Assembly: GCA_015680685.1 (NCBI GenBank)
Contig: MNCI01027447.1
Coordinates: 260,638 to 324,637 of the forward strand
DNA from: Gnetum montanum
Taxonomy: Eukaryota > Streptophyta > Gnetopsida > Gnetales > Gnetaceae
DNA length: 64,000 nucleotides
Reading direction: 5' to 3'
The translations under genes and the position numbers were made by a program. Below the pieces are notes generated by a model. It had not been told where the DNA came from. It made no database searches and saw nothing but the letters and a program-made list of their open reading frames with translations. Positions 1 to 11,243 of the stretch are shown here, piece by piece (position 1 is the first letter of the stretch; every line of letters begins with the position of its first letter).

Positions 1-860
1 CAATAGTTGAAATCCTTGTTCAAATTCCTCTTTCCATTCATATGTTGCATCTTTCTTACTAAGCGTCACTAGTGGCTTAGCAACTTTGGAGAAGTTTTCA
101 ATGAAACACTTATAGTAACTTATGTATCCAAGGAATGACCTCACATCCTTGACTGTTTGGGGTTATCTAGTAATTCCTTGGATGATCCTTATCTTTTCTA
201 GACCCATCATAATTTCTTTTTCTAAAATCTAGTACCCTAGAACAATGCCCTCTTGGACCATCAAGTGGCTCTTTTGTCAGTTGAGCCTTACATTAGTTTA
301 CACACACTATTATAGTACCTATTCAAGATAATCAGGCACTTGTTGAAAATCAACACCATAAGTGGAGAAGTCATCCATAAAGAATTCCATACCATTGCCA
401 ATTTTCTCTTGAAAGATGCTAAAGGCAAGGCATTGAAAAGTGGTAGGAGCATTACGTAGATTGAAGGACATCTTTTTATATGTAAATGTTCCCTAGGGAC
501 TCGTAAATATTATTTTGATCTAATCTTTTGGTGTGATCAATATTTGGTTGTAGCCACTACATCCTTTTAGAAAACTATAATACCTATGACATGCTATGGT
601 TTCCAACACTTGATTACAAATTGCAAAGAAAAATGATCTTTGAAAGTGGTCATGTTCAACAACATGAAGTCTATACACATCCTTCATTGCCCTTCTTTCT
701 TTGGTACAATGACAAGTGGGCTTATCCACTCACTATCTACTACAATATAGATGAGCCCAACTTTTAAGAGATTTTCTACCTCTTTTTTAGCAACCTCCTT
801 CAATTTTTGATTCAACCTCCTTTATGGCTACCTTTTGGTCTTGATTGTCGAGTCTATGTA
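1..860 (-). pseudogene. Gyp-C reverse transcriptase (partial, decayed)
   Basis: Read on the minus strand, this encodes the RT domain of an Athila-like Pol. Recognisable blocks in order are a palm motif DSEWISPLVIVPKK, the block ACHRYYSFLKGCSGYNQI (near 545-600), the catalytic box FMDDFSTYG with both aspartates kept (near 370-400), and the thumb and connection sequence FIENFSKVAKPLVTLSKKD (near 50-110). Several in-frame TAG stops and frameshifts break it. The segment ends at the window edge, before RNase H. Family assignment is by motif reading only. Confidence 0.85.
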
Positions 861-1149
861 GATCTAATGCTAGCACATGCATAGATCTATTCCTATCATT
901 TCTTCATGTGACCAAGCAAAGGCTACCTGCCATTTGTTCACTACTCTTAGTAACTTTTCTTTCTATTCTTTGGTGAGCTGGGTATTAATAATTATTGATC
1001 ATTCATTGTTTAAGAATACATATTCTAAGGATTTCAGTAATGTTTTCAGCTTTAAGGGTTCTAGCTCCAAAGATTTCAGAAATTTTCAAATCTACCTAAT
1101 CTTCCTCTAATTTTCCTTTGTTTTTTGAGTTTAAGAGTTGATACTTGAT

Positions 1150-1880
1150 TTGCCCCATTTCATCCATCTTATCTATGTATGCACTTGTGAGGGTTTCTGC
1201 TAGTTTTATGCACATGATAGAATTGGAGTTGATGTATGTAGTTAACCACTTAGTGTCTTCTTATTTTGTGGTTGCTATGTACAAGCATTTTTGAACATTA
1301 ATAAATTCAACACACATTTTACAAGCTATGATAGTTGTGCTATTGATTGCCCATATCTTCTACATGCAATTACATCCTTTGTTATTATATGTGATGCATG
1401 GAATTCTTAGTTTTATTATTTTTCTAAATTCATTTTTCATAGAGATTTCCAAGAAAAGGTCTTTGGTTCCCAACTTGGCATTAATTATACTTATTCAAGC
1501 TATTTCCGTAATGATCAAGAAGTCCCCTTTACAGTTGCTCTCATGAATTACTAGGATATCTATTAGATATAACTACCTACTAATGATAGTTACCATGTCC
1601 TCTATCAATCCCAATGGAATAGTAAGAGATTGGTCTATAAGCTCCAACCTAATATTCCTTTTTTTTAAGTGGAGGTAGGTTCCATGTTTGATACATCTCT
1701 TGGGAAATCAAGTTTACATCAAAACCTAAATCTAATAGGGCTTGGCATGGATCATTTCCTGCAATTTAAAAATAGATTAGGGGACATCCAAGATCGGTTC
1801 TTTTTTTAGGAAGGAGTCTTACCTTCATCTAGTTTATCACAACATGAGTTAACATAATAGTTTGAATTTTTTAGAGCTTT
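1150..1880 (-). pseudogene. Gyp-C aspartic protease region (decayed)
   Basis: The minus strand carries the retropepsin-like segment that precedes RT in these elements. The active-site block reads ALLDLGFDVNLISQEMY (near 1685-1740). It is the counterpart of ALLDSSSSVNLISQEMY in Gyp-D and of the family form LLDSGSSVNLI, so the catalytic Asp is kept but the following Ser/Gly is altered. Further on is the conserved C-terminal strand of the domain. Stops and frameshifts interrupt the frame, and no function is expected. Confidence 0.72.
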
Positions 1881-1999
1881 TGGTTTAAAGGAGGCTTAGT
1901 AAAAGGTTTTTGGGCAATGTTGAAGGGTTTTGTAACCATGGATGCCTATAATGGTTTGGGTGGACTGTTAACTAAAAAAAATTGATATTTTCTAAGGAT

Positions 2000-4066
2000 T
2001 ATGTTTAAATACACTTAAATGATAGTCCACTTGCAAATTCACAACTCTTTTGGCATTTCACTATTGAGGATGTAGAAGAATTTTACCTTGCATGGATGCT
2101 GTAGGTGGTAAAGTGGAGGTATGGGATGCATGATGTTGAGAATGGTAAGGAGTGTATGTAGAAGGAGATTCAGTTGATAGAGTGATAAGTCTATGATATT
2201 TATGAGGATAGTAATGATGGGAAGAGGTGTGGGTAGTGGAGTCATTTGGTAATACTACTTGCTAGACATAGTACCCATAGAATCAAAATCCTTCATCATA
2301 TGTTACATCCTTCATCATATGAATCAAAATCTACAATCTCTTCTACTACTTTAGTTTTACCTTTCTAATGGTGATAGTCTTTTGCTATATCAATCCTCCT
2401 TCGCTTGTCCTTTTTCCTACTTTCCTATTTTTTTTCCCTCCATGATTTTAAGTATTGTTTGAGACTTCTCATTCAAAAAGCCCCACATCCTATCCACCTT
2501 GGTCAATAATTCAGTGATAGATTTTTGGATCAATAAGATCTTTCTTTGCATGACCTCCTTCAATGGTACTTCCTCCTCTGGATCACAAAGATAGACCTCC
2601 TTTTTGTGAATGGATGGGTTCTTATTGTAGTCCTTTGTACTTTCTTTTTTTAACTCTCTTTTATCTTTTGCTACTTGGTCTATGAACCTTTGGATCTAAT
2701 GAGCCCTCATTTCTAACAATCTTTCCTAAGCATAAACCTTAAGAGTCTCCCTGGTTTCATTTCTAAGCCTATCTTTAATATGGTAGAGTTATTCCCTTTG
2801 AGAGAAATCATTTCCTAGGTAGCAATATAGTAAAGAATAGTACCTTCTCAATGCTACGTCAAATAATTTATGGTTACCTTTTTTCCAACATTAAATCCAT
2901 TTTCTCAAGTTAAACACCTTATAGTATGTTTGATCATTGTCAATGAACAATCTTCATCCTTCTTAATAAGTGTTCTAGAAAATAATTTCAGCTTTGCTAG
3001 CTATTTTTAATGTTTTGCAAGGTGCATGCATCATGGAAGGCTTGCAAATGATGCTACATATCAGCATTATAGCCTTCCTTGAACTTAGGAATATTGTTCA
3101 TATTAAGTTGTATAATTCAAGTATCCCTTTGATGCCTGGTAGGAAAGTGAATTGCCTCATGAATTTTTATCATGCTTCATGTAGTAAGAAATGGTTCATC
3201 ATAGTCATCTTGTTCATCATGGCCCTTGTCATGGCTATGTCTCCTATGATGTGGCCTACTACACTTTCTTTCTTGATGGCATCCTTCTTCCTCTTGCTCT
3301 TTTCTACATTCTCTTCTCCCATCACTATGATGAGATTTTCTATCATCTCCATCTTATCTTTGATCATTTTCCCCTTTGATCCTAGTTATGTTCTTCCTTG
3401 TCAAAGCTAGATGATAAGGAAGATGGTGAGGATGGAAAGCTAGGAGAGTTTTTTTGACTTGCCCTCCTTGTCTAGTCCTTTAATTGTTCTCTTACTTGGT
3501 GAGTAGGAGACCTTGGCCTTGAGGCCTTTTTGGTTTTGGATCCAGCTCTCCCCTTTCCTTAATTATGTGCTTAGTTTGAATGTAACCATTGTTGGATCAT
3601 GTTGTTTTCATCGAAGGGAGGAGAAATGTGGTGTTAAGATTTACTTAATGGATATTTTATATTCTTCTTCTTTAATTGAAATGTTAGTGTAATTGAGACC
3701 TTTTTTTTCTTTGTAGACATCATGACATGCCTCCATAAGTTTGTTCTTCCTAAGTTGGACCTCTATATGTTGATAGTCCCTGGAGAGATGATTTGTCACT
3801 TGGTAGTTTGGTGTTGCTTCTTCAAGCTCTAGCTTCGTCAGCATTATCATGTACATTGATGGAATGACACAATCAGGTGGCAGCACAATGTTTCCCTCCA
3901 AGTCTCTTCATCATAGTTGTTTGTCCTAGTGGAGAATAAAATTAAAGTACAAATAGTATTAAATCGGATGAGTGTAGATCATTTTGAGTTGTTGATGAAC
4001 TCCCTCTAAGTTCTTCTTGGTCTTATTGGTGGTAAGTGAAGAATTACCCCTATGAGAAGAAGCCAT
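2000..4066 (-). pseudogene. Gyp-C gag (decayed)
   Basis: The minus-strand gag begins at an ATG at 4064-4066 (MASSHRGNSSLTT), which aligns with the start of gag in Gyp-B (MSSSHRTKNSSHDEST). The next block contains LEGNIVLPPDCV (near 3870-3900), which matches LEGNIVLPLDHSV in Gyp-D. The capsid-like part (about 2700-3150) contains the family block HHLQAFHDACTLQNI and the helix-rich segment YYSLLYCYLGNDFSQRE. Many stops and short indels fragment the frame. The short plus-strand frames here, such as one near 2994-3410, are shadows of gag. Confidence 0.75.
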
Positions 4067-4206
4067 ATTTCAGTTAGTTCTTATAGTGTGCCTTGAATAA
4101 AATATTATTATTTTTTCTTAGGATAGTTTGGTATGTTCCTACAACAATCTTTGTATGATTCAATTATCTAAAACACTTAGTGCATAATAGAGAAAGAAGT
4201 CTCAAT

Positions 4207-4217
4207 AATGGCACCAA
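4207..4217 (-). promoter_or_regulatory. Gyp-C primer binding site (degenerate)
   Basis: The minus strand reads TTGGTGCCATT directly after the 5' LTR. This is a decayed form of TTGGCGCCGTTGCC, the tRNA-Asp-type primer site usual in Athila-like elements and seen better preserved in Gyp-A, Gyp-B and Gyp-D. Confidence 0.65.
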
Positions 4218-5092
4218 TGATAAGTAACAAGTGTTCCCTACACTTAACCATATAAATCACAAGTGTAGATGCATGATCTAGTTGAATTTCGTAGAACCTT
4301 CAAGCCCTAAGTATCTTAGATAATTAGGTGTTTAGTTGTTGGTTATTGTCTTCCCAATCATCACTTGTGCTTGTTCAGTGGGTATGATTAAGTGAGATTA
4401 AGGCATAAGATATTTATATTTTTTTTCATTTTTTATAATTATAATATTCAAACAATAAAATTATTAAAATATCAAAACTTAACTAATTATACTTCTAAGA
4501 GTAATCTAGGCTATCCTAAGCATGGAGCATCTATTCCCACTTTCTGTACTCATCTTGAACCTGTATTAATGTCATTAGGTTACCAAGTATCTACTACTGG
4601 GTGGACTATGTATTCACTACTAGGATTACCGAACTTTAATACATTATGTTCAAAATGGTCATGCTTATGGTATTATAGAATAAAATGTTAATTTCTTAAG
4701 CATAGGAAAGTAAAATGCATTAAAGATAAAGTGCTTGGAAATAAACTAAATGCTAGTCCAAGTGTTGCAATAGAAGAAATCAATGTTGATTTTATTATCA
4801 TTTATGAAATATGTTCAAATACAATGCCACTTGAATAAAACTAGGTTCAATCAATTTAATCCTTGTTGTAGGTACTTAGAGAAAAATTTGGCTAAGTCCA
4901 ATGAAAAAAAAAACTACAAGAGCTTTGCTATGGAAATGAAAAAAGATGTCATAAATGTGGATGGTGCACACATTTATATAGGTTTAGGGTGGAATGGCAT
5001 CAATGCATATGCATCAAGGTATCTGAGGATACATCAATGGGGATGTATTGACGAGGCTACATCAACATAATTGACTAAAGGACTCTTCATCA
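4218..5092 (-). repeat. Gyp-C 5' LTR (875 bp)
   Basis: On the plus strand this runs from TGATAAGTAA to CTCTTCATCA, giving the TG...CA ends and the extended TGAT...ATCA termini typical of all four Athila-like elements here. It aligns by eye with the Gyp-B LTRs through shared blocks such as the AAGTGCTTGG/AAGTGCTGCA region followed by ATTATCATTTATG or ATTGTCATTCATG. Its partner LTR is outside the window. Confidence 0.8.
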
Positions 5093-5189
5093 TATAGCTA
5101 GTGATTTTCACACAATTCCATGTATGATTGAAGTATATCTTAATTCACTTAAATGAGAAATTCTTTTGTGTGCTAGTGGAATTAATTAT

Positions 5190-5290
5190 GTGCAGAAGGT
5201 TTTTTATTATAATATTTTAAAGTTATGTCACTATTGTCATCAAGAAGATTATATGTTTGATACATGTCCTTTTATACTATGAAAAATGAT
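5190..5290 (+). pseudogene. LINE-1 ORF1 zinc-knuckle remnant
   Basis: The plus strand reads KLCHYCHQEDYMFDTCPF near 5220-5275. The spacing is exactly C-x2-C-x4-(Y)-x4-C, the CCHC zinc knuckle of a retroelement nucleic-acid-binding ORF1, with the expected His replaced by Tyr. A single C-to-T change (CAT to TAT) explains it. Nothing else of ORF1 is confidently readable. Confidence 0.5.
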
Positions 5291-5879
5291 AATGCAAGCA
5301 CATTACCAACAAGCTATTGCAAATGCTACTAAGGTTTCTTCTATAAATATTTTAGATCCTACTAAAGTTTTTTCTCTAAATGCTATAAATCCTATGATGA
5401 TTTCTCTTGTTGATGTTTCAATATTTAGCCCAGTCCTTTCTTTTATTGTTATTCAATAGAATGTATCCTCAAGGAAGGTTTTGATGAAATAAATTTCAAA
5501 GGATTATTTAATGAGTAAGGGGAAATAAATATATGTTTCTAAGATCTCACAGAAACCTATTGTTGATGTAGATGGTTCTCAGATAGTTCTTCATAATAAA
5601 GACATCAAAGAAGTCTATCTATTGGAAAATATATATCAAATCTTTAGAATGGTCAACATGTTTAAGATATTTTAATTCCTAATATTTCTTTTGTAGCTAT
5701 TAGTTAAGATATGGAGATAATTTCCTTTAATAATGTTCATTCTACTGATATTAGGCCCCCTCCACCCAATGTTAATCTTTTCATGAAAAGTATGAGGTCT
5801 TACTTATAAACTTCAAACAAAAGTTGTTAGTGCTTTTCTTTGCACATGATATTTAATTCCTAATTTTATTCTTCTTTAA

Positions 5880-6480
5880 GAAATTAAGATTTCCAATTCA
5901 AATATAGTCATGATTGGTGATAGTATTCTTCATGATTCTATAGTATTATTTATTAATCATAATATTGATCAAGATGGTACAGCTCTTATGATCAATCATT
6001 TTTTGTCTAAAAAAATTATCTCTCATGGAAAAGATAATTCTGTAGGCTAGGTAATTCTTCAAGGTACTTTAGGTCCTTTTGGTATTTGCAATATTTATAC
6101 TCCTACTACTTTTGTAAATAGAATTGCTTTATGGTAGTTTTTTCTCCAAAGTATGCCTAACGTTCCTTGGTTTTATGGTGTTGATTTTAATATGATTAAA
6201 AATTCTTATGATAAAATTGATGGAGCTTCTTCTCAACTTGCAGGCCATGAGCTTTTTATTTAGTATGATGTTAAGAAATGATTTTGTTTATTTGATACTA
6301 CTGGATCAAATATTCATCATGATGATTGGTTTACCTAGTCTAACCTCTGTGAAGGTAATAATTAGATATTTGAAAGACTTTATCAATTTTATTTTTCTAA
6401 TTATTCTTCTTGGTTCTATAATGAAAGGTTATAGTTCATAGAGATGCAATTCCTTTAGACAATTTTCCAATCTCTCTTAA
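5880..6480 (+). pseudogene. LINE-1 endonuclease domain remnant
   Basis: The segment includes GTLGPFGICNIYTPTTF (near 6063-6113), followed by PNVPWFYGVDFNMI (near 6158-6195). The latter is the GDFN block of L1-type AP endonucleases with a small alteration. The trailing sequence FDTTGSNIHHDDWFT fits the region before the catalytic His block. Stops and frameshifts break the frame. The domain would nick target DNA in a live element, and it cannot act here. Confidence 0.6.
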
Positions 6481-6989
6481 TTTGGATTTTGGTATTAAAT
6501 CTCTAGTTTGACATTATGAGCTTTTTTTTGGTACAAATGCATCTTTATTTCTTACTCCTTTTAAAGAAGATATTTTGAAATCCTTATGGAATGCAAAAAT
6601 AAGACACCTTGGTAAATCAGGTTGGATTGATTAGTGGTTATGTGTTATATATCATGATCTCTTTAATAGAAAAAAAATCTATAATGAAATTCAATAGATC
6701 AACACTGCAATAGAAAATAATCTCTTTAATATTATTCTTCAATGATGACTTACTTATGTTTTCTCAGTCAAATAGAAATGGGATATGCATAATGCTAAGA
6801 GTGCTCTCATCAAGAGTCATCTTAATTGGTTGAAAGTATAGGGAGAACCATGCAAGGAATTTTTTAAATTCTTAAAAGGTAAAGGTTATTTACCTATTAT
6901 TGACTTCATGTAATGGTTAAATTAGTTTAGATCCTCTTATTATCAATGGTTTTCTTGAAAGATATTTTCAATATATATTTATTTCAAAG

Positions 6990-7783
6990 GGTTTTGATCA
7001 TGAGGATTTTCTCTCTAATTGTGAATATTTACCTAATATTATTCATAGCATTCAAAACCATCTTCTTGAATAAATTAAAGATACAATGTTTAACTTAGCC
7101 AATAATAAAGCTCCAAATTTTGAAGGAATCCCTATTGGATTTTTTTAAAAATCTTTAGGATGTTGATATGTACCTTTATTGTGTTCTTGTAAAGGTCATT
7201 GAGTAACATTCTCTTGGTCAACGATTGAATAGAAGAGTTATTAGACTTATTCCTAAGGAAGGTGATCTTTTCCACATTGGTAATTAGCATCCTATTACTC
7301 TTTTGAATTCTAATTATAAAATTTTGGCTAAATGTCTCACTAAAACATTAAAACCAATTATTCGTCACTTAATTACTTGAGTTCAAATTGGCTTTGTCAA
7401 AGGTAAATATATTTTGGATAATGTTGTTACAACTTGGAAGGGTATGTAGTGGGTTGAGGATTCTAATCAAGACATTGTTTTTTTTAAAGCTTGATTATGC
7501 TAAAGAATATCATAGAATTGAATGGTAGTTTATTATTGCTTGTCTTCATAAATATGGTTTTAAAGAAAAATTATTGGAATGGTGGAGAACTCTTTTTGTA
7601 AATGCTAATGTAGTTGTGACTACAAATGTTGGCATTCCTAATAGTTTTAAGTTTGAATGCTTAGTTAGGAAAGGCTGTCCTCTTGCTCCTTATCTCTTCA
7701 TCCTTGCTATAGATTTTTTATGTCATGTTATAAAGAAGGACCAGGAACATAATTTGCTGTAAGCCATCTTTATTGAAACTAAT
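6990..7783 (+). pseudogene. LINE-1 reverse transcriptase, N-terminal half
   Basis: Blocks of L1-like RT are readable across three frames: RLIPKEGDLFHIGN and HPITLLNSNYKILAKCLT (near 7240-7335), IGFVKGKYILDNVV (near 7388-7430), and VRKGCPLAPYLFILAIDFL (near 7664-7720). These match the LINE consensus order of the K-x-G.. block, the RPISLLN..YKI block, the QxxFVxGR block and the RQGCPLSPxLF block. The sequence stops at the CTAAT target duplication at 7779-7783 and continues at 22902. Confidence 0.8.
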
Positions 7784-8763
7784 TGATGAGTAGTTAGATA
7801 CCTCTATGCCCAACCATATGAATCACAAGTGTTCACACATGATCTGGTTGAATTCCATGGATGAGACTAGTTGTGACATCTAGATCATTATGTCTTGATC
7901 ATAGTTCGTTGTCTTCCCACTCGGGCTAGTGTTAGCTTTGTCACATATGGTTTAGTCCAAAGTGAGGCATATGATAATTGATGTTGTTTCGGCCTTATGC
8001 TACTCCTAACAATAATAAAGAAATCAATTATTTAACTAATTATCAATGGAAAGTAAAGTCTAAACTAGCCTACAGGTAATGAGTGTTCATTCGCAACTTG
8101 CTGTACATATCTTGAACCCATGTATCGACTACTGGGATTACCAAGTGCTATGCTACTAGGTGAACCAAGTAATAACGCTACTGGGGTTACTAAGAAAATA
8201 CGTGTTTATGCTTGAAACTGGTCGCACTCATGTCCCCAATTCATTAATATGCATGGAAATGTAAATATCAACTAAGTACATGAAAAGTAAATTACATGGA
8301 AAGTAAATCTAATCTAAGTGAAAGTGCTGCAATGAATAAGAATCAATCTCGATCTTATTGTCATTCATGGAATGTATCTAGGTACATTGCCACTTGAAAT
8401 AAGACACCATACAAATGACTTAGATCCACATTACAGGTGCTCATTCACTATTCTCTAAGAATATAGAATAACACTGCAAGAGTTTCGCTACTTTATTGAC
8501 TAATTGACTTCCAAACCGTGCATCCAAGTGTTATATTTATAGGCCAACACACATCCCTTGATATTGGATATCCAATAATGTAGCATGTGATCTGATATTA
8601 GATATGCGATATTGGGGCTTTGATGTCGGAGCAAAGATATTGAAGGCCCAATATCATAGTTGACCAAGAATTAACTTTTTGTCAAACAGATGTGATATAG
8701 CATCAACGATATCGTAGATACGACGTAGCATTAGTGGTATCCCAACCAACTAATGATTCATCA
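7784..8763 (-). repeat. Gyp-B 3' LTR (980 bp)
   Basis: The LTR starts TGATGAGTAG and ends TGATTCATCA on the plus strand. On the minus strand a TATA box (CCTATAAATA) lies near 8532-8542. Above it, towards 8763, sits a cluster of GATATC-like palindromic words. Just outside, at 8764-8800, is a degraded polypurine tract preceded on the minus strand by AACTCAAGGATGAGTTT, a sequence also found before the polypurine tracts of Gyp-A and Gyp-D. Confidence 0.9.
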
Positions 8764-10279
8764 TACCTCAGGGACTGAGTAGAAACTCATCCTTGAGTTA
8801 ACAAGATAGGATTGAGCTTTCTTTACAAAAAATTAGGAATGATGGAATTATTGACTGACACTAATTATTGACTGACTTTGAGTGCCGCATTATTCGAGTG
8901 GATGCATACAAAATGACAGAGTGATAAAAAGACGAGATAAACATTGAAGATTACAAAATTTGCAGAGGTCTTCAAGAATCCATTGAAGATGATTCTTCTT
9001 GTTACCACTAGTGGTGGTAAACATTTATCCTTTATTGTTATGTCAATGCTTCTCTGGTTATGCAGAACATTCTTGAAGGATGGACTGAAATGTCTTCTCA
9101 TTGTCTCATGGATCTAGCAAACATGCAAAGTTTGAGCTTCTATCTCATGTGTGCTATGATTTGTCCATGGGAATATCCTCCATTATCACCCTCTTTGCTT
9201 CATTTTCATGCCTTGACAAAGGACCTTCTTCCTTAGGTTTTTCTTTTAGCATCACTTGTAGTCACCAAAGGATCAACATTAGTTTTGGTAAATTTTTTCT
9301 TGATAATTAGCCCTTTTTGGATCCCTTAGTTTACGTTTAAGCATAAGGTGATTACAACATACTATGCCTAAGGCTATGAGGTAACTAATATCATCAAGTT
9401 GTTCACATTATTTTGATCAATTACTATTAATTACCATGATGTTCAAAAATAGGATGTTAAAAAAATTTCAAAGCAAACATCCTTAGTCCCCATGACTAAT
9501 AAGCGTAACTCCAGAAGAACATAAGTTTTTGAACAATTGAAACCAAAGGTCTAATTTAGAAGATGGCCAAGAAATATTAATGGATATGGAAATAGAAAAG
9601 TATAAAAAATTAATAAAATGGATCAGAAGTAGTCCCAAAATCCTACATAAATTCAAAGAAACCATCACTAATGTTCTAGAAGATGTGAAGGTTAGTTCGA
9701 AGCCATAGTCAACAAAAGTTATGCAAGTGGGTCCTCCCCAAATGAAGACTTCTACCACAATGCCCTTGCATAACCACTTCTATAGATGTTTGTGGGCACC
9801 CTAGAAGCTAAATGTAGATCATGCCTTTGTTCCAAATAACACACAACTATCGTGATTAGGATGTTATACTATACTACACAAAACCAAAAGGCTCATAATC
9901 ACATAAAGCAGTGAAGTGAATAATGGGATGAGAAGGAATTGTAGAGGTCGAGATATAATATACTTGACCATGTCCACAATAGGTTCTTGTGAAAAGTGTG
10001 ATTAAAATGATCAACATACCTATCCATCCAAGTTCAGACCAAGTCCATGCCATGAACAATGAACTCACATTGATGTGTTCCTTCCTGCCCACCACCATGG
10101 ATCTACAACCACCTCAAAGAACAATCATCACTCCAAAAAAAGAAGAAAAAAGAAGAAGAAAGGAAGGGCCTTAGTTAGAGGGGCGTCTTTAAGCATGGGT
10201 AACATGTCTTTCTAACCCCATAACTAGTGCTTTGAATTCCCATTATTGTGTCTAAGGGGTGTGCTTTGAATTTCCATTA
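8764..10279 (-). other. Gyp-B internal 3' region, no coding function seen
   Basis: This is the Gyp-B stretch between its 3' LTR and the Gyp-A insertion. The part near 10180-10270 is the reverse complement of a region in Gyp-D near 42950-43030 (shared words around AATTCAAAGCACACCCCTTAGAC). It therefore corresponds to the post-pol untranslated zone of the family. I see no RT, integrase or extra ORF in it. Confidence 0.6.
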
Positions 10280-10284
10280 TTGTT

Positions 10285-11098
10285 TGATGGGACACGATAT
10301 CGCATGGGCCGCGATATCGTGTCTTCCTTGCAATATTGCATACGCGATATCGCAGTCCACCATAATGTCTATAAATAAGAAGCGGCTCTCCCTTATTTCG
10401 GGGTGAGTTTTAGATTGTAGTGAAACTCTGGTAGTTTGATCCCTCTAGAGTTAGATTATCTTTCCAGTGTCTGCCCGTAGTGTGGTGAATGTAATTGTTT
10501 GACATTCTTTATTCGAGTGTGACGTACTTGGACATGCACATGATCGGCAATAAAGATCGAGATTACTTCATCATTGCAACATTTACTTTGTTATTTATTT
10601 GTTTATTTATTTAATGTTATTTACTGTTTTCTCTCTCATCCTTAAACTCATAGAACTCAGAACAAGTACGACTTGATTATGAGCATTTAAGTGTGACTAC
10701 TTGGTATCCCAGTGGCGTACCTAGGATCTGTGCTTGGTAATCCCAGTGGTAGTCGTGCACGATGTCCAAGATGTGTACGGATGATCAAGGAATTGTCTAC
10801 TCATCGCATTTAGGCTAGATTAGATTTTCTTACCCTTTTTATCCTAGCTTAGCTTAGTTAATCTTATTTTCCACTGCCTTCAGGAGTAGCGTTAGATTAG
10901 GAACACATCATACACCTCACTCTGGACTAAACCATACGTGACAAATATAATACTAGTCTAGGTGGGAAGACAACGAACTGTGATCTAAGGATAACTATCT
11001 AGGTGCCACAACTAGTCTATCTGCGGAGTTCGACCGGATTGTGCCTAAGAACGCTCATATTTGTATGGTTGAGTGTAGGGGTACCTTGCCACTCGTCA
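10285..11098 (+). repeat. Gyp-A 5' LTR (814 bp)
   Basis: The ends are TGATGGG and CTCGTCA. A TATA box (TCTATAAATA, 10368-10377) follows a cluster of GATATC palindromes, including a perfect GCGATATCGC. Compared with the 3' copy, this LTR has one additional 17-bp unit carrying the palindrome, which accounts for the whole length difference (814 against 797). Confidence 0.93.
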
Positions 11099-11123
11099 TT
11101 GGCGTCGTTGCCAAGGACGGTGC
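11099..11123 (+). promoter_or_regulatory. Gyp-A primer binding site (tRNA-Asp type)
   Basis: TTGGCGTCGTTGCCAAGGAC directly follows the 5' LTR. It closely resembles TGGCGCCGTTGCCGGGGA, the tRNA-Asp primer site typical of Athila-like gypsy elements. Confidence 0.75.
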
Positions 11124-11243
11124 TAGTTATCTAGATTAGTTATATCATACAAGGTCATTGTATAGAACTTAACGATATATCTCTTAGGAAGAAGAAATAA
11201 TTATAAAAATTCACACATCTAATTCACACACAACTTCATAAAA

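Larger units (their letters stand above)
1..5092 (-). mobile_element. Gyp-C: truncated Athila-like Ty3/gypsy retrotransposon, 5' part
   Basis: A minus-strand LTR retrotransposon that runs off the left edge of the window. Reading the minus strand from 5092 downwards there is an LTR (4218-5092), a degenerate primer binding site directly beside it (4207-4217), then gag, protease and reverse transcriptase in the normal order. Its gag and RT are clearly related to those of Gyp-D (35150-61952), for example the RT motif FMDDFSTYG against FMDNFSTYG there. The RNase H, integrase and 3' LTR lie outside the window, so the target duplication cannot be checked. Every frame is interrupted by many stops, so it is a fossil. 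It abuts the LINE at 5093 and probably inserted into it or its flank. Confidence 0.88.
5093..7783 (+). mobile_element. LINE-1, 5' and central part (non-LTR retrotransposon, decayed)
   Basis: A plus-strand L1-like LINE is interrupted at 7784 by Gyp-B and resumes at 22902. In order it shows a gag-like zinc-knuckle remnant (5220-5275), an AP-endonuclease-like region (about 5880-6480) and the first half of the reverse transcriptase (about 6990-7783). The base composition is strongly AT-rich and every frame has many stops, so it is an old, dead copy. There is no clear 5' end, and Gyp-C abuts it on the left. Confidence 0.75.

Noticed and set aside
2994-3410. A 138-codon plus-strand frame with hydrophobic, membrane-like segments
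   Set aside because: It is the reverse strand of Gyp-C gag, whose Arg/Lys/Glu-rich sequence gives apparent hydrophobic stretches when read backwards.
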